Of a stretch of DNA of 34,178 nt, positions 23,758 through 32,042 are shown piece after piece. The DNA is from Hyphomicrobiales bacterium. Lineage in GTDB: Bacteria > Pseudomonadota > Alphaproteobacteria > Rhizobiales > Rhizobiaceae. The notes below the pieces were generated by a model. It was given only the letters and a program-made list of their open reading frames with translations. It was not told the DNA's origin and searched no databases. The position numbers were made by a program, and so were the translations under genes. The stretch lies in NCBI GenBank assembly GCA_900472295.1, contig UCIA01000037.1, forward strand, positions 13,885 through 48,062, read 5' to 3'. Positions within the stretch are counted from its first letter, which is position 1. Each line of letters opens with the position of its first letter.

Positions 23758-24933
23758 TTAGCGCAAACTCCCGGCTGCAGCAAAAACCCTGTCGCCGCCG
23801 ATCCACACACTTTTGACGTCGAGCTCGTCCGACAGCGCCACGATATCCGCAGCCGTGCCGTTGGCGAAGCGGCCGAGGCGGTGCGCCTGACTGAGCGCTT
23901 GCGCCGGATAGAGCGCGGCCATGCGCAACGCCTCCGACAGGCTCAGCCCGACGACCCGGTGCACATACCGGACGGCCGAGATCATATCGAGATCGGCGCC
24001 GGCCAGCGTGCCATCGGCCAGTCGCAGGCTGCCGTCCTTGCGGTAGATGATGCGGCCGTTGAGCGTGAACGAGGTCATGTCGGTGCCGATCGTCGCCATG
24101 GCGTCGGTGACCAGCACGATCCTGCCCGGTCCCTGCTTGGCGCGCAGCGCGATCGCCATGGTGGCGGGATGGACATGGATGCCGTCGGCGATGATGCCAG
24201 CCGAGAGACCGCCTATGTCGATGGCCGCTCCCGCCAGACCCGGCTCGCGGTTGCCGATCTGGCTCATGGCGTTAAACAGATGGGTGACCACGCTGGCGCC
24301 GGCATCGGCAAAGGCTTTGGCCGTGGCGTAGCCGGTGTCGGAATGACCGAGGCTGACGACGATGCCGGCCTTGGCTAGTGCCGCAACGCGAGCGGGATCG
24401 ACGGATTCGGGCGCGATTGTCGTCAGTAGCACGGGCAGGTTTTTGCGCGCCGCGATCAGCGCCGCCTGATCGGTATCCGTCATTGGCCGGATCAGCGCCG
24501 GGTCATGCGCGCCCTTGCGGGCGATGGAGAGATGCGGTCCTTCGAGATGCAGGCCGAGAAAGCCCGGCAGCTTCTGCCGTGCCGCTTCAGCGCCGGCGGC
24601 AATGGCGGCGGCGGTAATATCAGGCGTGTCTGTGATCAGTGTCGGCAGCAGCGCCGTGGTGCCGAACGGCGCATGCGCCCGGCAGATGGTTGCCAGCGAG
24701 GCGACATCGGGATGGTCGTTGAGCATGACGCCGCCGCCGCCATTGACCTGCAGGTCGACGAAGCCCGGCGCCAGCATGCCGCCCCCGGTGTCGATGCGGG
24801 CAACGCCGGACGGAATGGCGCCGGCGGGAAGAATGCCTTCAACCACATCGCCGTGCACAATAAGGGCGGCATCGTCGTGCCAGTTGTCGCCATCGAAAAT
24901 GCGGGCGCCAGTCAGGGCAAAACGGTCGCTCAT
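23758..24933 (-). CDS. nagA: N-acetylglucosamine-6-phosphate deacetylase
   Basis: 391-aa amidohydrolase removing acetate from GlcNAc-6-phosphate in the cytosol. All landmarks are present: APGFVDLQVNGGGG near residue 60, LHLEGPHLS with metal ligand Glu131, SLGHSD (His197), THLFNAMS (His218) and VTDAMATIG with catalytic Asp277, close to the E. coli positions Glu131, His195, His216 and Asp273. The C-terminal GRFANGTAADIVAL strand is typical of amidohydrolases. The ATG overlaps the stop of the upstream deaminase gene by 4 nt, so it is the last of four coupled genes. No transcription terminator is obvious after it. Confidence 0.96.
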   Translation of the reverse strand: MSDRFALTGARIFDGDNWHDDAALIVHGDVVEGILPAGAIPSGVARIDTGGGMLAPGFVDLQVNGGGGVMLNDHPDVASLATICRAHAPFGTTALLPTLITDTPDITAAAIAAGAEAARQKLPGFLGLHLEGPHLSIARKGAHDPALIRPMTDTDQAALIAARKNLPVLLTTIAPESVDPARVAALAKAGIVVSLGHSDTGYATAKAFADAGASVVTHLFNAMSQIGNREPGLAGAAIDIGGLSAGIIADGIHVHPATMAIALRAKQGPGRIVLVTDAMATIGTDMTSFTLNGRIIYRKDGSLRLADGTLAGADLDMISAVRYVHRVVGLSLSEALRMAALYPAQALSQAHRLGRFANGTAADIVALSDELDVKSVWIGGDRVFAAAGSLR

Positions 24934-25961
24934 ACGGTTTCCGTCACCTTGCGCAGATTGCGCGGTACATCCGGGTCGAGACCGCGATGGCGGGCGAAGG
25001 CCTCGACGAAGCCATAGAAGGACACGATCAGCGTCAGCGGGTCGGTCAAGGGATGACCGGTAGCGACATGCGGCAGTGGTCGCGCACTCCTGGACTTGTC
25101 CGAGGTGATGAAGACGGCGGCGCCCTTGCCGGCAAGATTGTCGGCGGCCTCGGCCACCGACGGTTCCGAGGCGTCGCGGGCGGCCAGCGCCAACACCGGA
25201 AAGCCCGGCCCGACCAGCGCCAGCGGACCGTGCATGACTTCGGCCGCGCTATAGGCTTCGGCATGCATGCCGCAGGTCTCCTTGAATTTCAGCGCCGCCT
25301 CATTGGCCATCGCCGCCGACGGGCCGCGGCCGAGGATGAACAGCGATTGCGGCGTCTCCAATGCGCCGGCCAGCGCCATCCAGTCGCAAGCGATGGCCTT
25401 GCTGAAATGCTCGGGCAAGCGGGCAAGCGCGGCGAGCAGCCTGTCGTCGCCGCTGCAATGCGCCATCAGCGCCAGGCCGGCGACCGCCGAATTGACGAAG
25501 GTCTTCGTCGCCGCGACGCTGCGTTCGGGGCCGGCCAGAATGTCGATGGCAAAGTCCGAGGCCCTTGCCAAAGGCGAATCGGCGGTGTTGGTGATGGCGA
25601 CGGTCAGCGCGCCGCCGGCCCGCGCCGTTTCGGCCATGGCGACGATGTCCGGGCTCTTGCCGGATTGCGAGATCGCCAGACAGGCCGAGCCGGCGAGCTT
25701 GAGTTTTGCGCCATAGATCGAGGCGATCGACGGGCCGACAGAAGCGACGGCAAGGCCGGCGGTCAATTCGACGGCGTATTTCATGAAGGTGGCGGCATGG
25801 TCGGACGAGCCGCGCGCGACGGTGACGACGAAGCTCGGATCGCGTTCGCGAATGGCGCGTCCAGCCTCGGCCAGCACCGCCGCCGAGCCGTCGAGCAGGC
25901 GCGCGACGGCCTCGGGGATTTCGTCGATCTCGCGCCGCATATGCGTGGTGTTGGCGATCAT
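24930..25961 (-). CDS. nagB-II: Glucosamine-6-phosphate deaminase, SIS type (NagB-II)
   Basis: 343-aa protein of two SIS (sugar isomerase) domains without the glutaminase half of GlmS. Domain 1 (about 35-165) shows VARGSSDHAATFMKYAVE and ISQSGKSPDIV. Domain 2 (about 195-335) shows FILGRGPSAAMANEAALKFKETCGMHAEAYSAAEVMHGPLAL, keeping the Glu and His used by the GlmS isomerase domain. It ends with DPDVPRNLRKVTETV, the C-terminal signature of this group. It should convert GlcN-6-P to fructose-6-phosphate and ammonia, a non-homologous stand-in for classical NagB. Four-nt overlaps join it to nagR before and nagA after. Confidence 0.92.
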   Translation of the reverse strand: MIANTTHMRREIDEIPEAVARLLDGSAAVLAEAGRAIRERDPSFVVTVARGSSDHAATFMKYAVELTAGLAVASVGPSIASIYGAKLKLAGSACLAISQSGKSPDIVAMAETARAGGALTVAITNTADSPLARASDFAIDILAGPERSVAATKTFVNSAVAGLALMAHCSGDDRLLAALARLPEHFSKAIACDWMALAGALETPQSLFILGRGPSAAMANEAALKFKETCGMHAEAYSAAEVMHGPLALVGPGFPVLALAARDASEPSVAEAADNLAGKGAAVFITSDKSRSARPLPHVATGHPLTDPLTLIVSFYGFVEAFARHRGLDPDVPRNLRKVTETV

Positions 25962-26740
25962 GGTCGGCCCTCTTCGCTCGGCCCTGTCAGGCGCAGTTCG
26001 GCGACGAAATCATAGGCGTCGCCGCGGTAGATGGAGCGGGTGAATTCGATCACCTTGCCGCTCGCCAGATAGGAAATGCGTTCGATGTGCAGACCGGCAA
26101 TGCCCGGCGGAACTTCGAGCAGCCGCGCATCGGCGTCGCCGAGATTGGCGGCGGAAATGCGCTGCACCGCGCGCACCGGCCGGTTGCCGGTCAGTTCCAG
26201 CGCCGCGTAGAGCGAGGAGCCTATGCCTGCCGGATCCGGCAGCACGCTGGCCGACAGCGAGGCGCGCTCGATGGCCAGCGGCGTGTCGTTGGCGATGCGC
26301 AGGCGCGACACCCGCGCCACCAACTCGCTAGAGGACAGGCCGAGCACCATCATCTCATCCGGCGAGGGTGCATAGAGGCCGCGGTCGAGCCAGGCCGAGC
26401 GTACCGCCATGCCGCGGCGGGCCATGTCTTCGGTGAAGGAGGTGAGCCTGGACAGCGACTGCTCGACGCGCTCCATGCGCGGCGCCACGAACGTGCCGGA
26501 GCCATGGCGCTGCACGAGGATGCCGCCTTTGACCAGGTCCTGGACCGCCTTGCGCACGGTGACCCGCGAAATGTCGGCCTTGGTAGCGATGTCGCGCTCC
26601 GAAGGCAGTGCATCGCCCGGTCCGATCAGGCCACGGTTGACGGCGTCCTCGATGCTTTTCCTCAGCTGCAGATAGAGCGGCGCACCGCTTTGCGACGATT
26701 GCTTCAGCGTGGCGAAGATCTGGTCGGCGGCGTCGCTCAT
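25958..26740 (-). CDS. nagR: GntR/HutC-family regulator of amino-sugar genes
   Basis: 260-aa repressor-type protein: winged helix at about 20-85 (PLYLQLRKSIEDAVNRGLIGPGDALPSERDIATKADISRVTVRKAVQDLVKGGILVQRHGSGTFV) and a UTRA effector domain (about 100-245, ending with YLASGKVIEFTRSIYRGDAYDFVAELRL). NagR-type members bind GlcNAc-6-P or GlcN-6-P as inducer. It is coded inside the operon it should control, overlapping nagK and nagB-II by 4 nt each, which gives autoregulation. Its likely operators are the two 11-bp-period repeats between nagK and murQ. Effector identity and operator binding are inferred. Confidence 0.92.
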   Translation of the reverse strand: MSDAADQIFATLKQSSQSGAPLYLQLRKSIEDAVNRGLIGPGDALPSERDIATKADISRVTVRKAVQDLVKGGILVQRHGSGTFVAPRMERVEQSLSRLTSFTEDMARRGMAVRSAWLDRGLYAPSPDEMMVLGLSSSELVARVSRLRIANDTPLAIERASLSASVLPDPAGIGSSLYAALELTGNRPVRAVQRISAANLGDADARLLEVPPGIAGLHIERISYLASGKVIEFTRSIYRGDAYDFVAELRLTGPSEEGRP

Positions 26741-27615
26741 CGCGCCGCCTCCGTCTTGGCGAAGATGCGGGCTGCCATCTGCACGGCGCCGCCCAGCGCA
26801 TCGTCGAGCGGCGCCTTCAGCAACGCCTGGTAGCGTTGGGAAAGGCGCGGCGCATAGAGCGGCGCCAGTCCGCCGAGCAGGCAGAGCGGGGCATCTTTCG
26901 AAAGATCGAGTGCGCCGAGCGAGGCCTCGACATCGGCGACAGCCTTGTCGACGATCCAGTTGGCGACAGCGTCGCCCTTTTGCGCATGCTCGAACACTTT
27001 TGGCGCGAAGCCGCCGAAATCGCCCGGCTTGGCGTTGGTGGTGAACTCGACCACGTCTTCAGGATTGTTGCGGAAGGTCGCCATCATGCTGTCGGTCAAC
27101 GGCGAGCGCGCGCGGACGCCGTCGTGGGCAAGCAGCGTCTGCTCCAGCAGGTCGCGGCCGATACGCGCGCCGCTGCCTTGGTCGCCGACCTGAAAACCCC
27201 AGCCGCCAATGGCGCGCGATATCGAGCCCTTGCGCGCCATATAGGCAGTGCCGGTGCCGAGAATGGCCATGGCGCCATCGCCCGAGCCGACAGCGCCCTC
27301 AAGCGCGATCTCGGCGTCGGTCTCGACGCGGCTGACACTGAACGGCAGGATGGCTTCGAGCTGCTGCCGGTAGGTGCCGACATTGGCGCCGGCCAGGCCA
27401 AGAATGGCTGGTGTCTGCGGGATCAGGTCCGGATCCTGCCCGGCGGCGATGAAAGCCTGCCGCGCCGCCTCGACAATATGGGTGCGAGCGCCGGTGAGGT
27501 CGGTGCGGATGTTGGCGGCGCCGCTTTTGGCACGGCCAATGACAGCGCCATCGCCTGTCGCAAGGGCTGCCCTGCAGCTGGTGCCGCCGCCATCGATACC
27601 GAGCACGAAATTCAC
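26737..27615 (-). CDS. nagK: N-acetylglucosamine kinase, BadF/BadG ATPase family
   Basis: 292-aa sugar kinase of the ASKHA fold, BadF/BadG/BcrA/BcrD subgroup, as in eukaryotic NAGK and bacterial MurK. The phosphate-1 loop VLGIDGGGTSCRAAL is at residues 4-18. Further motifs are the acceptor segment GLAGANVGTYRQQLEA, ILGTGTAYMARKG (phosphate 2), GWGFQVGDQGSGARIGRDLL and the adenosine motif LLGGLAPLYAPRLSQ. It should phosphorylate GlcNAc and perhaps MurNAc, which would explain the nearby murQ. The GTG at 27615 is the start, because GGAGGAG lies 7 nt before it; the ATG at 27663 would cross the operator. It is the first gene of the leftward operon. Confidence 0.92.
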   Translation of the reverse strand: MNFVLGIDGGGTSCRAALATGDGAVIGRAKSGAANIRTDLTGARTHIVEAARQAFIAAGQDPDLIPQTPAILGLAGANVGTYRQQLEAILPFSVSRVETDAEIALEGAVGSGDGAMAILGTGTAYMARKGSISRAIGGWGFQVGDQGSGARIGRDLLEQTLLAHDGVRARSPLTDSMMATFRNNPEDVVEFTTNAKPGDFGGFAPKVFEHAQKGDAVANWIVDKAVADVEASLGALDLSKDAPLCLLGGLAPLYAPRLSQRYQALLKAPLDDALGGAVQMAARIFAKTEAAR

Positions 27616-27637
27616 GCGATTTCTCCTCCGGGCGGAT

Positions 27638-27657
27638 AATACCAATAAAATACCAAT
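27638..27657. promoter_or_regulatory. Operator-like direct repeat upstream of nagK
   Basis: AATACCAAT occurs twice (27638-27646 and 27649-27657), one helical turn (11 bp) apart, just upstream of the nagK ribosome site. The same motif in the opposite orientation is found next to murQ. The pair fits binding of the HutC-type NagR on one face of the DNA. Repeats are seen; the binding protein is inferred. Confidence 0.75.
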
Positions 27658-27772
27658 AGCCAAGGATTAATTTCCGTTTCAAAAAGATTAAGCCGTATTT
27701 TATTGAAAAACCTAGGCATTTCGTCGGCTCAGCGATTTCCAGCTCGCAATTTCGTTAATGCGTGTGGACAAG

Positions 27773-27791
27773 TGGTATTTTTTTGGTATTG
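27773..27791. promoter_or_regulatory. Operator-like direct repeat upstream of murQ
   Basis: GGTATT occurs twice (27774-27779 and 27785-27790), 11 bp apart with a T-tract between, about 23 nt before the murQ start codon. On the minus strand it reads AATACC twice, matching the nagK-side site, so the two divergent transcripts appear to share one regulator. Confidence 0.75.
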
Positions 27792-27813
27792 TTCCTGCAT
27801 CGGAGGGACAGGG

Positions 27814-28770
27814 ATGGCCGAACCGCGCACCGAAGCGCTTCATGGGAATGCCGAGGGACTGGACATCCAGGCCCCGGAGGCCATCCTTTCCTCGCTCGTC
27901 AATGCGCAGATCGAGGCCGCCAAGGCCGTGCGCGGCGCCATTCCCGCCATCGCTGCCGCGGCCGAGATCATCGCCGGACGGCTGAGCAGCGGCGGCAGGC
28001 TCGCCTATGCGGCGGCCGGCAGCTCGGGCCTGATGGCGGTGGCCGACGCGCTGGAGTTGCCAGGCACATTTGGTATCAAGCGCGAGCGCATCGTCATCCT
28101 GATCGCCGGCGGCGACGAGGCCTTCAAGACACTGGCCGGTGGGCCGGAAGACGACACCGAAGAAGCCTCGGCGGCAATTGCCGGCGCCGGCATCGGCAAG
28201 GGCGATTGCCTGATCGCGATTTCGGCCAGTGGCTCGACACCCTATGCAGTCCAGGCGCTAAAGGATGCGCGCGACCGGGGCGCGGCAACCATCGCCATCG
28301 CCAACAACAAGGACACGCCGCTTCTGAATCTGGCCGACGTCGCCATCCTTTTGGAAACACCACCGGAGGTGATTGCCGGCTCGACGCGGATGGGCGCCGG
28401 CACCGCGCAGAAGATCGCGCTCAACATGCTGTCGACGCTGACCGCCATTCATCTCGGCCATGTCCATGACGGCTACATGGTCAACCTCACCGCCGACAAC
28501 ATCAAGCTGCGCGACCGCGCGGCACGCATCGTCGCCGCCATCAGCGGCCGCGACAGGCAAGAGGCAGCGCGCCTGCTCGAAGCGAGCGGCGGCGTAGTCA
28601 AAACCGCCATTCTGCTCGCCGCCGGCGCTGCCAACGCCGATGCGGCCGAGAAGATACTGGAAGGAACCGGCCAGAAGCTCAGGCCAGCACTTTCCGCGAT
28701 TGAGGGGAACAAGGGCGCGAAGGCCCCTGTTCTCAAAACCGAACCTGAAAAAGGTCAACAGGGAGACTAG
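27814..28770 (+). CDS. murQ: N-acetylmuramic acid 6-phosphate etherase
   Basis: 318-aa SIS-domain lyase that cleaves the D-lactyl ether of MurNAc-6-P to give GlcNAc-6-P and D-lactate in cell-wall recycling. The catalytic glutamates are conserved with exact spacing: Glu81 (DALELPGTFG) and Glu112 (GGPEDDTEEA), equivalent to E. coli Glu83 and Glu114. Also seen are the sugar-phosphate loops AAGSSGLMAVAD and ISASGSTPYAVQAL, the family signature GSTRMGAGTAQKIALNML, and a C-terminal helical bundle. ATG 27814 follows GGAGGG; the frame upstream runs through the promoter and is not coding. It ends one nt before the transporter gene start, whose ribosome site lies inside murQ. Together they imply uptake of a muramyl or GlcNAc sugar. 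Confidence 0.95.
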   Translation: MAEPRTEALHGNAEGLDIQAPEAILSSLVNAQIEAAKAVRGAIPAIAAAAEIIAGRLSSGGRLAYAAAGSSGLMAVADALELPGTFGIKRERIVILIAGGDEAFKTLAGGPEDDTEEASAAIAGAGIGKGDCLIAISASGSTPYAVQALKDARDRGAATIAIANNKDTPLLNLADVAILLETPPEVIAGSTRMGAGTAQKIALNMLSTLTAIHLGHVHDGYMVNLTADNIKLRDRAARIVAAISGRDRQEAARLLEASGGVVKTAILLAAGAANADAAEKILEGTGQKLRPALSAIEGNKGAKAPVLKTEPEKGQQGD

Positions 28771-28771
28771 C

Positions 28772-30031
28772 ATGACAACGAAACTACTGACGGCACTGCT
28801 GCTCGGCACCAGCATTCTCGGCACCGCCGGGCTGGCTCACGCCGATGACGTAACGCTCAACATCGAAAGCTGGCGCGGCGACGACCTTGCCATCTGGAAG
28901 GACAAGCTGATCCCGGCCTTCGAAGCCAAGAACCCGGGCATCAAGGTGGTGTTCGCGCCGTCGGCTCCAACCGAATATGACGCCGCCCTTGGCGCCAAGC
29001 TCGCAGCCGGCTCCGCTGGCGACCTGATCACCTGCCGCCCGTTCGACAAGTCGCTCGAACTGTTCAAGAAGGGCAACCTGGCTGACCTCAGCGCGCTGCC
29101 CGGCATGGAGAACTTCTCGCCGGTCGCCAAGGCGGCCTGGCAGACCGACGACGGCAAGTCGAGCTTCTGCGTGCCGATGGCCTCGGTCATCCACGGCTTC
29201 ATCTACAACAAGGACGCTTTCGACAAGCTCGGCCTCAAAGTGCCGACGACACGTGACGAGTTCTTCGCCGCGCTCGACAAGATCAAGGCCGACGGCACCT
29301 ACATCCCGCTGGCGATGGGCACCAAGGATCTCTGGGAAGCCGCAACCATGGGCTATCAGAACATCGGCCCTAACTACTGGAAGGGCGAAGAAGGCCGCGC
29401 AGCGCTGATCAAGGGCGACCAGAAGCTGACCGACAAGGACTGGGTTGCTCCCTATGAGGAACTGGCCAAGTGGAAGCCTTATCTCGGCGACGGCTTCGAA
29501 GCCCAGACCTATCCGGACAGCCAGAACCTGTTCACGCTCGGCCGCGCCGCCATCTACCCGGCGGGATCGTGGGAGATCGGCCTGTTCAACACCCAGGCGC
29601 AGTTCAAGATGGGCGCCTTCCCGCCGCCGGTCGAGAAGGCCGGCGACACCTGCTACATCTCCGACCATACCGATATCGGCATGGGCCTGAATGCGGCGTC
29701 GAAGAATGCCGGCGCGGCCAAGACCTTCCTGTCCTGGGTCGCCTCGCCGGACTTCGCCACCATCTACGCCAACGCGCTGCCGGGCTTCTTCAGCCTGAAT
29801 TCCACCCCGGTGAAGATGGCAGACCCGTTGGCGCAGGAATTCGTTTCCTGGCGCGACAAGTGCAAGTCGACGATCCGCTCGACCTACCAGATCCTGTCGC
29901 GCGGCACGCCGAACCTGGAAAACGAGACGTGGGTTGAATCGGCCAACGTCATCAACGGCACCGATACGCCGGAAGCTGCCGCCAAGAAGCTGCAGACCGG
30001 CCTCGACAGCTGGTACAAGCCAGGCAAATAA
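28772..30031 (+). CDS. ABC sugar transporter, solute-binding protein
   Basis: 419-aa periplasmic family 1 binding protein. Signal peptide 1-24 (MTTKLLTALLLGTSILG core, cleavage after AHA). The mature protein has the usual two-lobed pattern: VTLNIESWRGDDLAIWKDKLIPAFEAKNPGIKV at the start, GSAGDLITCRP, FIYNKDAFDKLGLKVPTTRDEFFAALDKIK, AIYPAGSWEIGLF and IGMGLNAASKNAGAAKTFLSWVASPDFA. The ligand is not legible from sequence. Its position after murQ and in the nag regulon suggests GlcNAc, MurNAc, chitobiose or a muropeptide-derived sugar. A GC-rich hairpin follows the gene, as is common after binding-protein genes that are expressed in excess of their permeases. Confidence 0.93.
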   Translation: MTTKLLTALLLGTSILGTAGLAHADDVTLNIESWRGDDLAIWKDKLIPAFEAKNPGIKVVFAPSAPTEYDAALGAKLAAGSAGDLITCRPFDKSLELFKKGNLADLSALPGMENFSPVAKAAWQTDDGKSSFCVPMASVIHGFIYNKDAFDKLGLKVPTTRDEFFAALDKIKADGTYIPLAMGTKDLWEAATMGYQNIGPNYWKGEEGRAALIKGDQKLTDKDWVAPYEELAKWKPYLGDGFEAQTYPDSQNLFTLGRAAIYPAGSWEIGLFNTQAQFKMGAFPPPVEKAGDTCYISDHTDIGMGLNAASKNAGAAKTFLSWVASPDFATIYANALPGFFSLNSTPVKMADPLAQEFVSWRDKCKSTIRSTYQILSRGTPNLENETWVESANVINGTDTPEAAAKKLQTGLDSWYKPGK

Positions 30032-30044
30032 GAGCTCCCAAGAC

Positions 30045-30074
30045 AGACCGGCCGGGCACGTGCCCAGCCGGTCT
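30045..30074 (+). terminator. Post-binding-protein hairpin (partial terminator or RNA stabiliser)
   Basis: AGACCGGC, C, GGGCAC then GTGCCC, A, GCCGGTCT: a 14-bp stem with a single C/A mismatch, 13 nt after the binding-protein stop. Only a short AT-rich tail (TCAATTTG) follows, so full termination is doubtful. The next permease gene is on the same transcript. Likely function is 3'-end protection with partial read-through. Confidence 0.6.
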
Positions 30075-30262
30075 TCAATTTGCAGATTGCGATTGTCGGC
30101 ACTGCCTCTCGGCCTTACCCTCTTTTCTTGTGGGGAAAGGCTAGCTGACCTGTCGCAGGCCTTGGTCCTGCCCATGCCGGGGCAAGGACATCTGGGCCGT
30201 GCATCGAGGCATCATCTGGCATCGATACCCTTTTGAACCGAGAGACGGCGGGGACCGCACTC

Positions 30263-31192
30263 ATGGCCGCAGAAACACGACCGAAACGACCGTTCCGCTG
30301 GCATATCGCCGTCTTCCTGGCGCCGGCGGTGCTGGTCTATACGGCGATCATGATCCTGCCGCTGGCCGGCACGCTGCAGCTGTCGCTGTTCCGCAATATC
30401 GAGCAGCACCAGGTGTTCGTCGGCCTCGCCAATTTCCGCACTTTGTTCGGCGACCCCAACTGGTCGGTCGGGTTCTGGAACGCGCTGCGGAACAATACCT
30501 GGTTCTTCGTCATCCACATGGTGGTGCAGAACCCGATCGGCGTCATGCTTGCGGCATTGCTGTCCAGCCCGAAGCTGAGGTTCGCCGCCTTTTACCGCAC
30601 GGCGATCTTCGTGCCGACCATCCTGTCTTTCGTCATCGTCGGCTTCGCCTGGAAGCTGATCCTGTCGCCGTTGTGGGGCGTGGCGCCGCATCTGATGGAT
30701 CTGGTCGGCTTGAAAAGCCTGTTCACGCCATGGCTGGGCAAGGAGCAATATGCGCTGACCGCGCTCAGCCTGATCTCGGTGTGGCAGTTCGTCGGCATCC
30801 CCATGATGCTGATCTATGCAGCACTGCTGTCGATCCCCGAAGAGGTGATCGAAGCCGCCGAATGCGACGGCATTACCGGAATGTCGCAGTTCTGGAAGAT
30901 CAAGCTGCCGCTGATCCTGCCCTCGATCGGCATCATTTCGATCCTGACCTTCGTCGGCAATTTCAACGCCTTCGACCTGATCTACACCGCGCAAGGGGCG
31001 CTCGCCGGGCCGAACTATTCGACCGATATTCTGGGCACCTTCCTCTACCGCGCCTTCTTCGGTTTTCAGCTGCAAACCGGCGATCCCAATATGGGCGCGG
31101 CGATCGCCACGATGATGTTCCTGATCATCCTCGGCGGCGTCTGCGTCTACCTGTTCCTCGTCCAGACGCGCCTGCGTCGCTATCAGTTCTGA
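30263..31192 (+). CDS. ABC sugar transporter permease 1
   Basis: 309-aa inner-membrane permease of the MalF type with about six membrane helices (first IAVFLAPAVLVYTAIMILPLAG, last MMFLIILGGVCVYLFLV). The ATPase-coupling EAA loop reads IEAAECDGITGMSQFWKIKLPLILP at about residues 205-230. The ATG at 30263, with GGGGA about 9 nt upstream, is preferred to the TTG at 30233, which has no ribosome site and would add ten residues. It lies 231 nt after the binding-protein gene, the largest gap within this operon, which holds the hairpin and otherwise nothing recognisable. It pairs with the next gene to form the channel. Confidence 0.93.
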   Translation: MAAETRPKRPFRWHIAVFLAPAVLVYTAIMILPLAGTLQLSLFRNIEQHQVFVGLANFRTLFGDPNWSVGFWNALRNNTWFFVIHMVVQNPIGVMLAALLSSPKLRFAAFYRTAIFVPTILSFVIVGFAWKLILSPLWGVAPHLMDLVGLKSLFTPWLGKEQYALTALSLISVWQFVGIPMMLIYAALLSIPEEVIEAAECDGITGMSQFWKIKLPLILPSIGIISILTFVGNFNAFDLIYTAQGALAGPNYSTDILGTFLYRAFFGFQLQTGDPNMGAAIATMMFLIILGGVCVYLFLVQTRLRRYQF

Positions 31193-31202
31193 GGAGCGAG
31201 AG

Positions 31203-32042
31203 ATGAGCACCGCCACCCGTTCGCTGCCTCGCACCATCGGCGCCCACGCGATCCTGTTGACCTATACGGCGATCGCGCTGTTCCCGGTGATCCTGGTGAT
31301 CATGAATTCGTTCAAGTCGCGCGCCGGCATCTTCAGCGAGCCGCTGACGCCGCCGACGCCGAAGACGTTCGACCTGATCGGCTACACCACCGTGATCGGC
31401 CAGGGCGACTTCATCCACTATTTCCAGAACAGCCTCGTCGTCACCGTCGCCTCGCTGTTCTTCGTGCTGTTGTTCGGCGCCATGGCAGCGTTCGCTTTGT
31501 CGGAGTACCGCTTTCGCGGCAACACGCTGATGGGGCTTTATCTCGCGCTCGGCATCATGATCCCGATCCGGCTCGGAACCGTCGCCATCCTGCAATTGAT
31601 GGTGGCGAGCGGACTGGTCAACACGCTGACGGCGCTGATCCTGGTCTACACCGCGCAAGGCCTGCCGCTGGCCGTCTTCATCCTGTCGGAATTCATGAAG
31701 CAGGTGTCCGACGATCTGAAGAATGCCGGCCGCATCGACGGGCTGTCGGAATACACCATTTTCTTCCGGCTGGTGCTGCCGCTGGTGCGCCCCTCGATGG
31801 CGACGGTCGCCGTCTTCACCATGATCCCGATCTGGAACGATCTGTGGTTCCCGCTGATCCTGGCGCCGTCGGAAGAAACCAAGACGGTGACGCTCGGCGC
31901 GCAGCTCTTCCTCGGCCAGTTCGTCACCAACTGGAACGCCATCCTGGCAGCACTGTCGCTGGCGATCATGCCGGTGCTGACCCTCTACGTCATCTTCTCG
32001 CGGCAGCTGATCCGCGGCATTACCTCCGGAGCCGTCAAGTGA
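31203..32042 (+). CDS. ABC sugar transporter permease 2
   Basis: 279-aa inner-membrane permease of the MalG type, with six predicted helices beginning HAILLTYTAIALFPVILVIM. FVVLLFGAMAAFALSEYRFRG is followed by the EAA-like loop LKNAGRIDGLSEYTIFFRLVLPLVRPSMATV, with Asn replacing the usual second residue (LKNAGRIDG). It starts 10 nt after permease 1 behind GAGGAGCGAGAG, and its stop overlaps the GTG of the dehydrogenase gene by 4 nt. It forms a heterodimer with permease 1, and the ATPase is encoded two genes on. Confidence 0.94.
   Translation: MSTATRSLPRTIGAHAILLTYTAIALFPVILVIMNSFKSRAGIFSEPLTPPTPKTFDLIGYTTVIGQGDFIHYFQNSLVVTVASLFFVLLFGAMAAFALSEYRFRGNTLMGLYLALGIMIPIRLGTVAILQLMVASGLVNTLTALILVYTAQGLPLAVFILSEFMKQVSDDLKNAGRIDGLSEYTIFFRLVLPLVRPSMATVAVFTMIPIWNDLWFPLILAPSEETKTVTLGAQLFLGQFVTNWNAILAALSLAIMPVLTLYVIFSRQLIRGITSGAVK

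Noticed and set aside
28784..30175. A 463-codon minus-strand open frame opposite the solute-binding protein gene.
   Set aside because: Antisense shadow of a clearly recognisable binding protein with a signal peptide and operon context.
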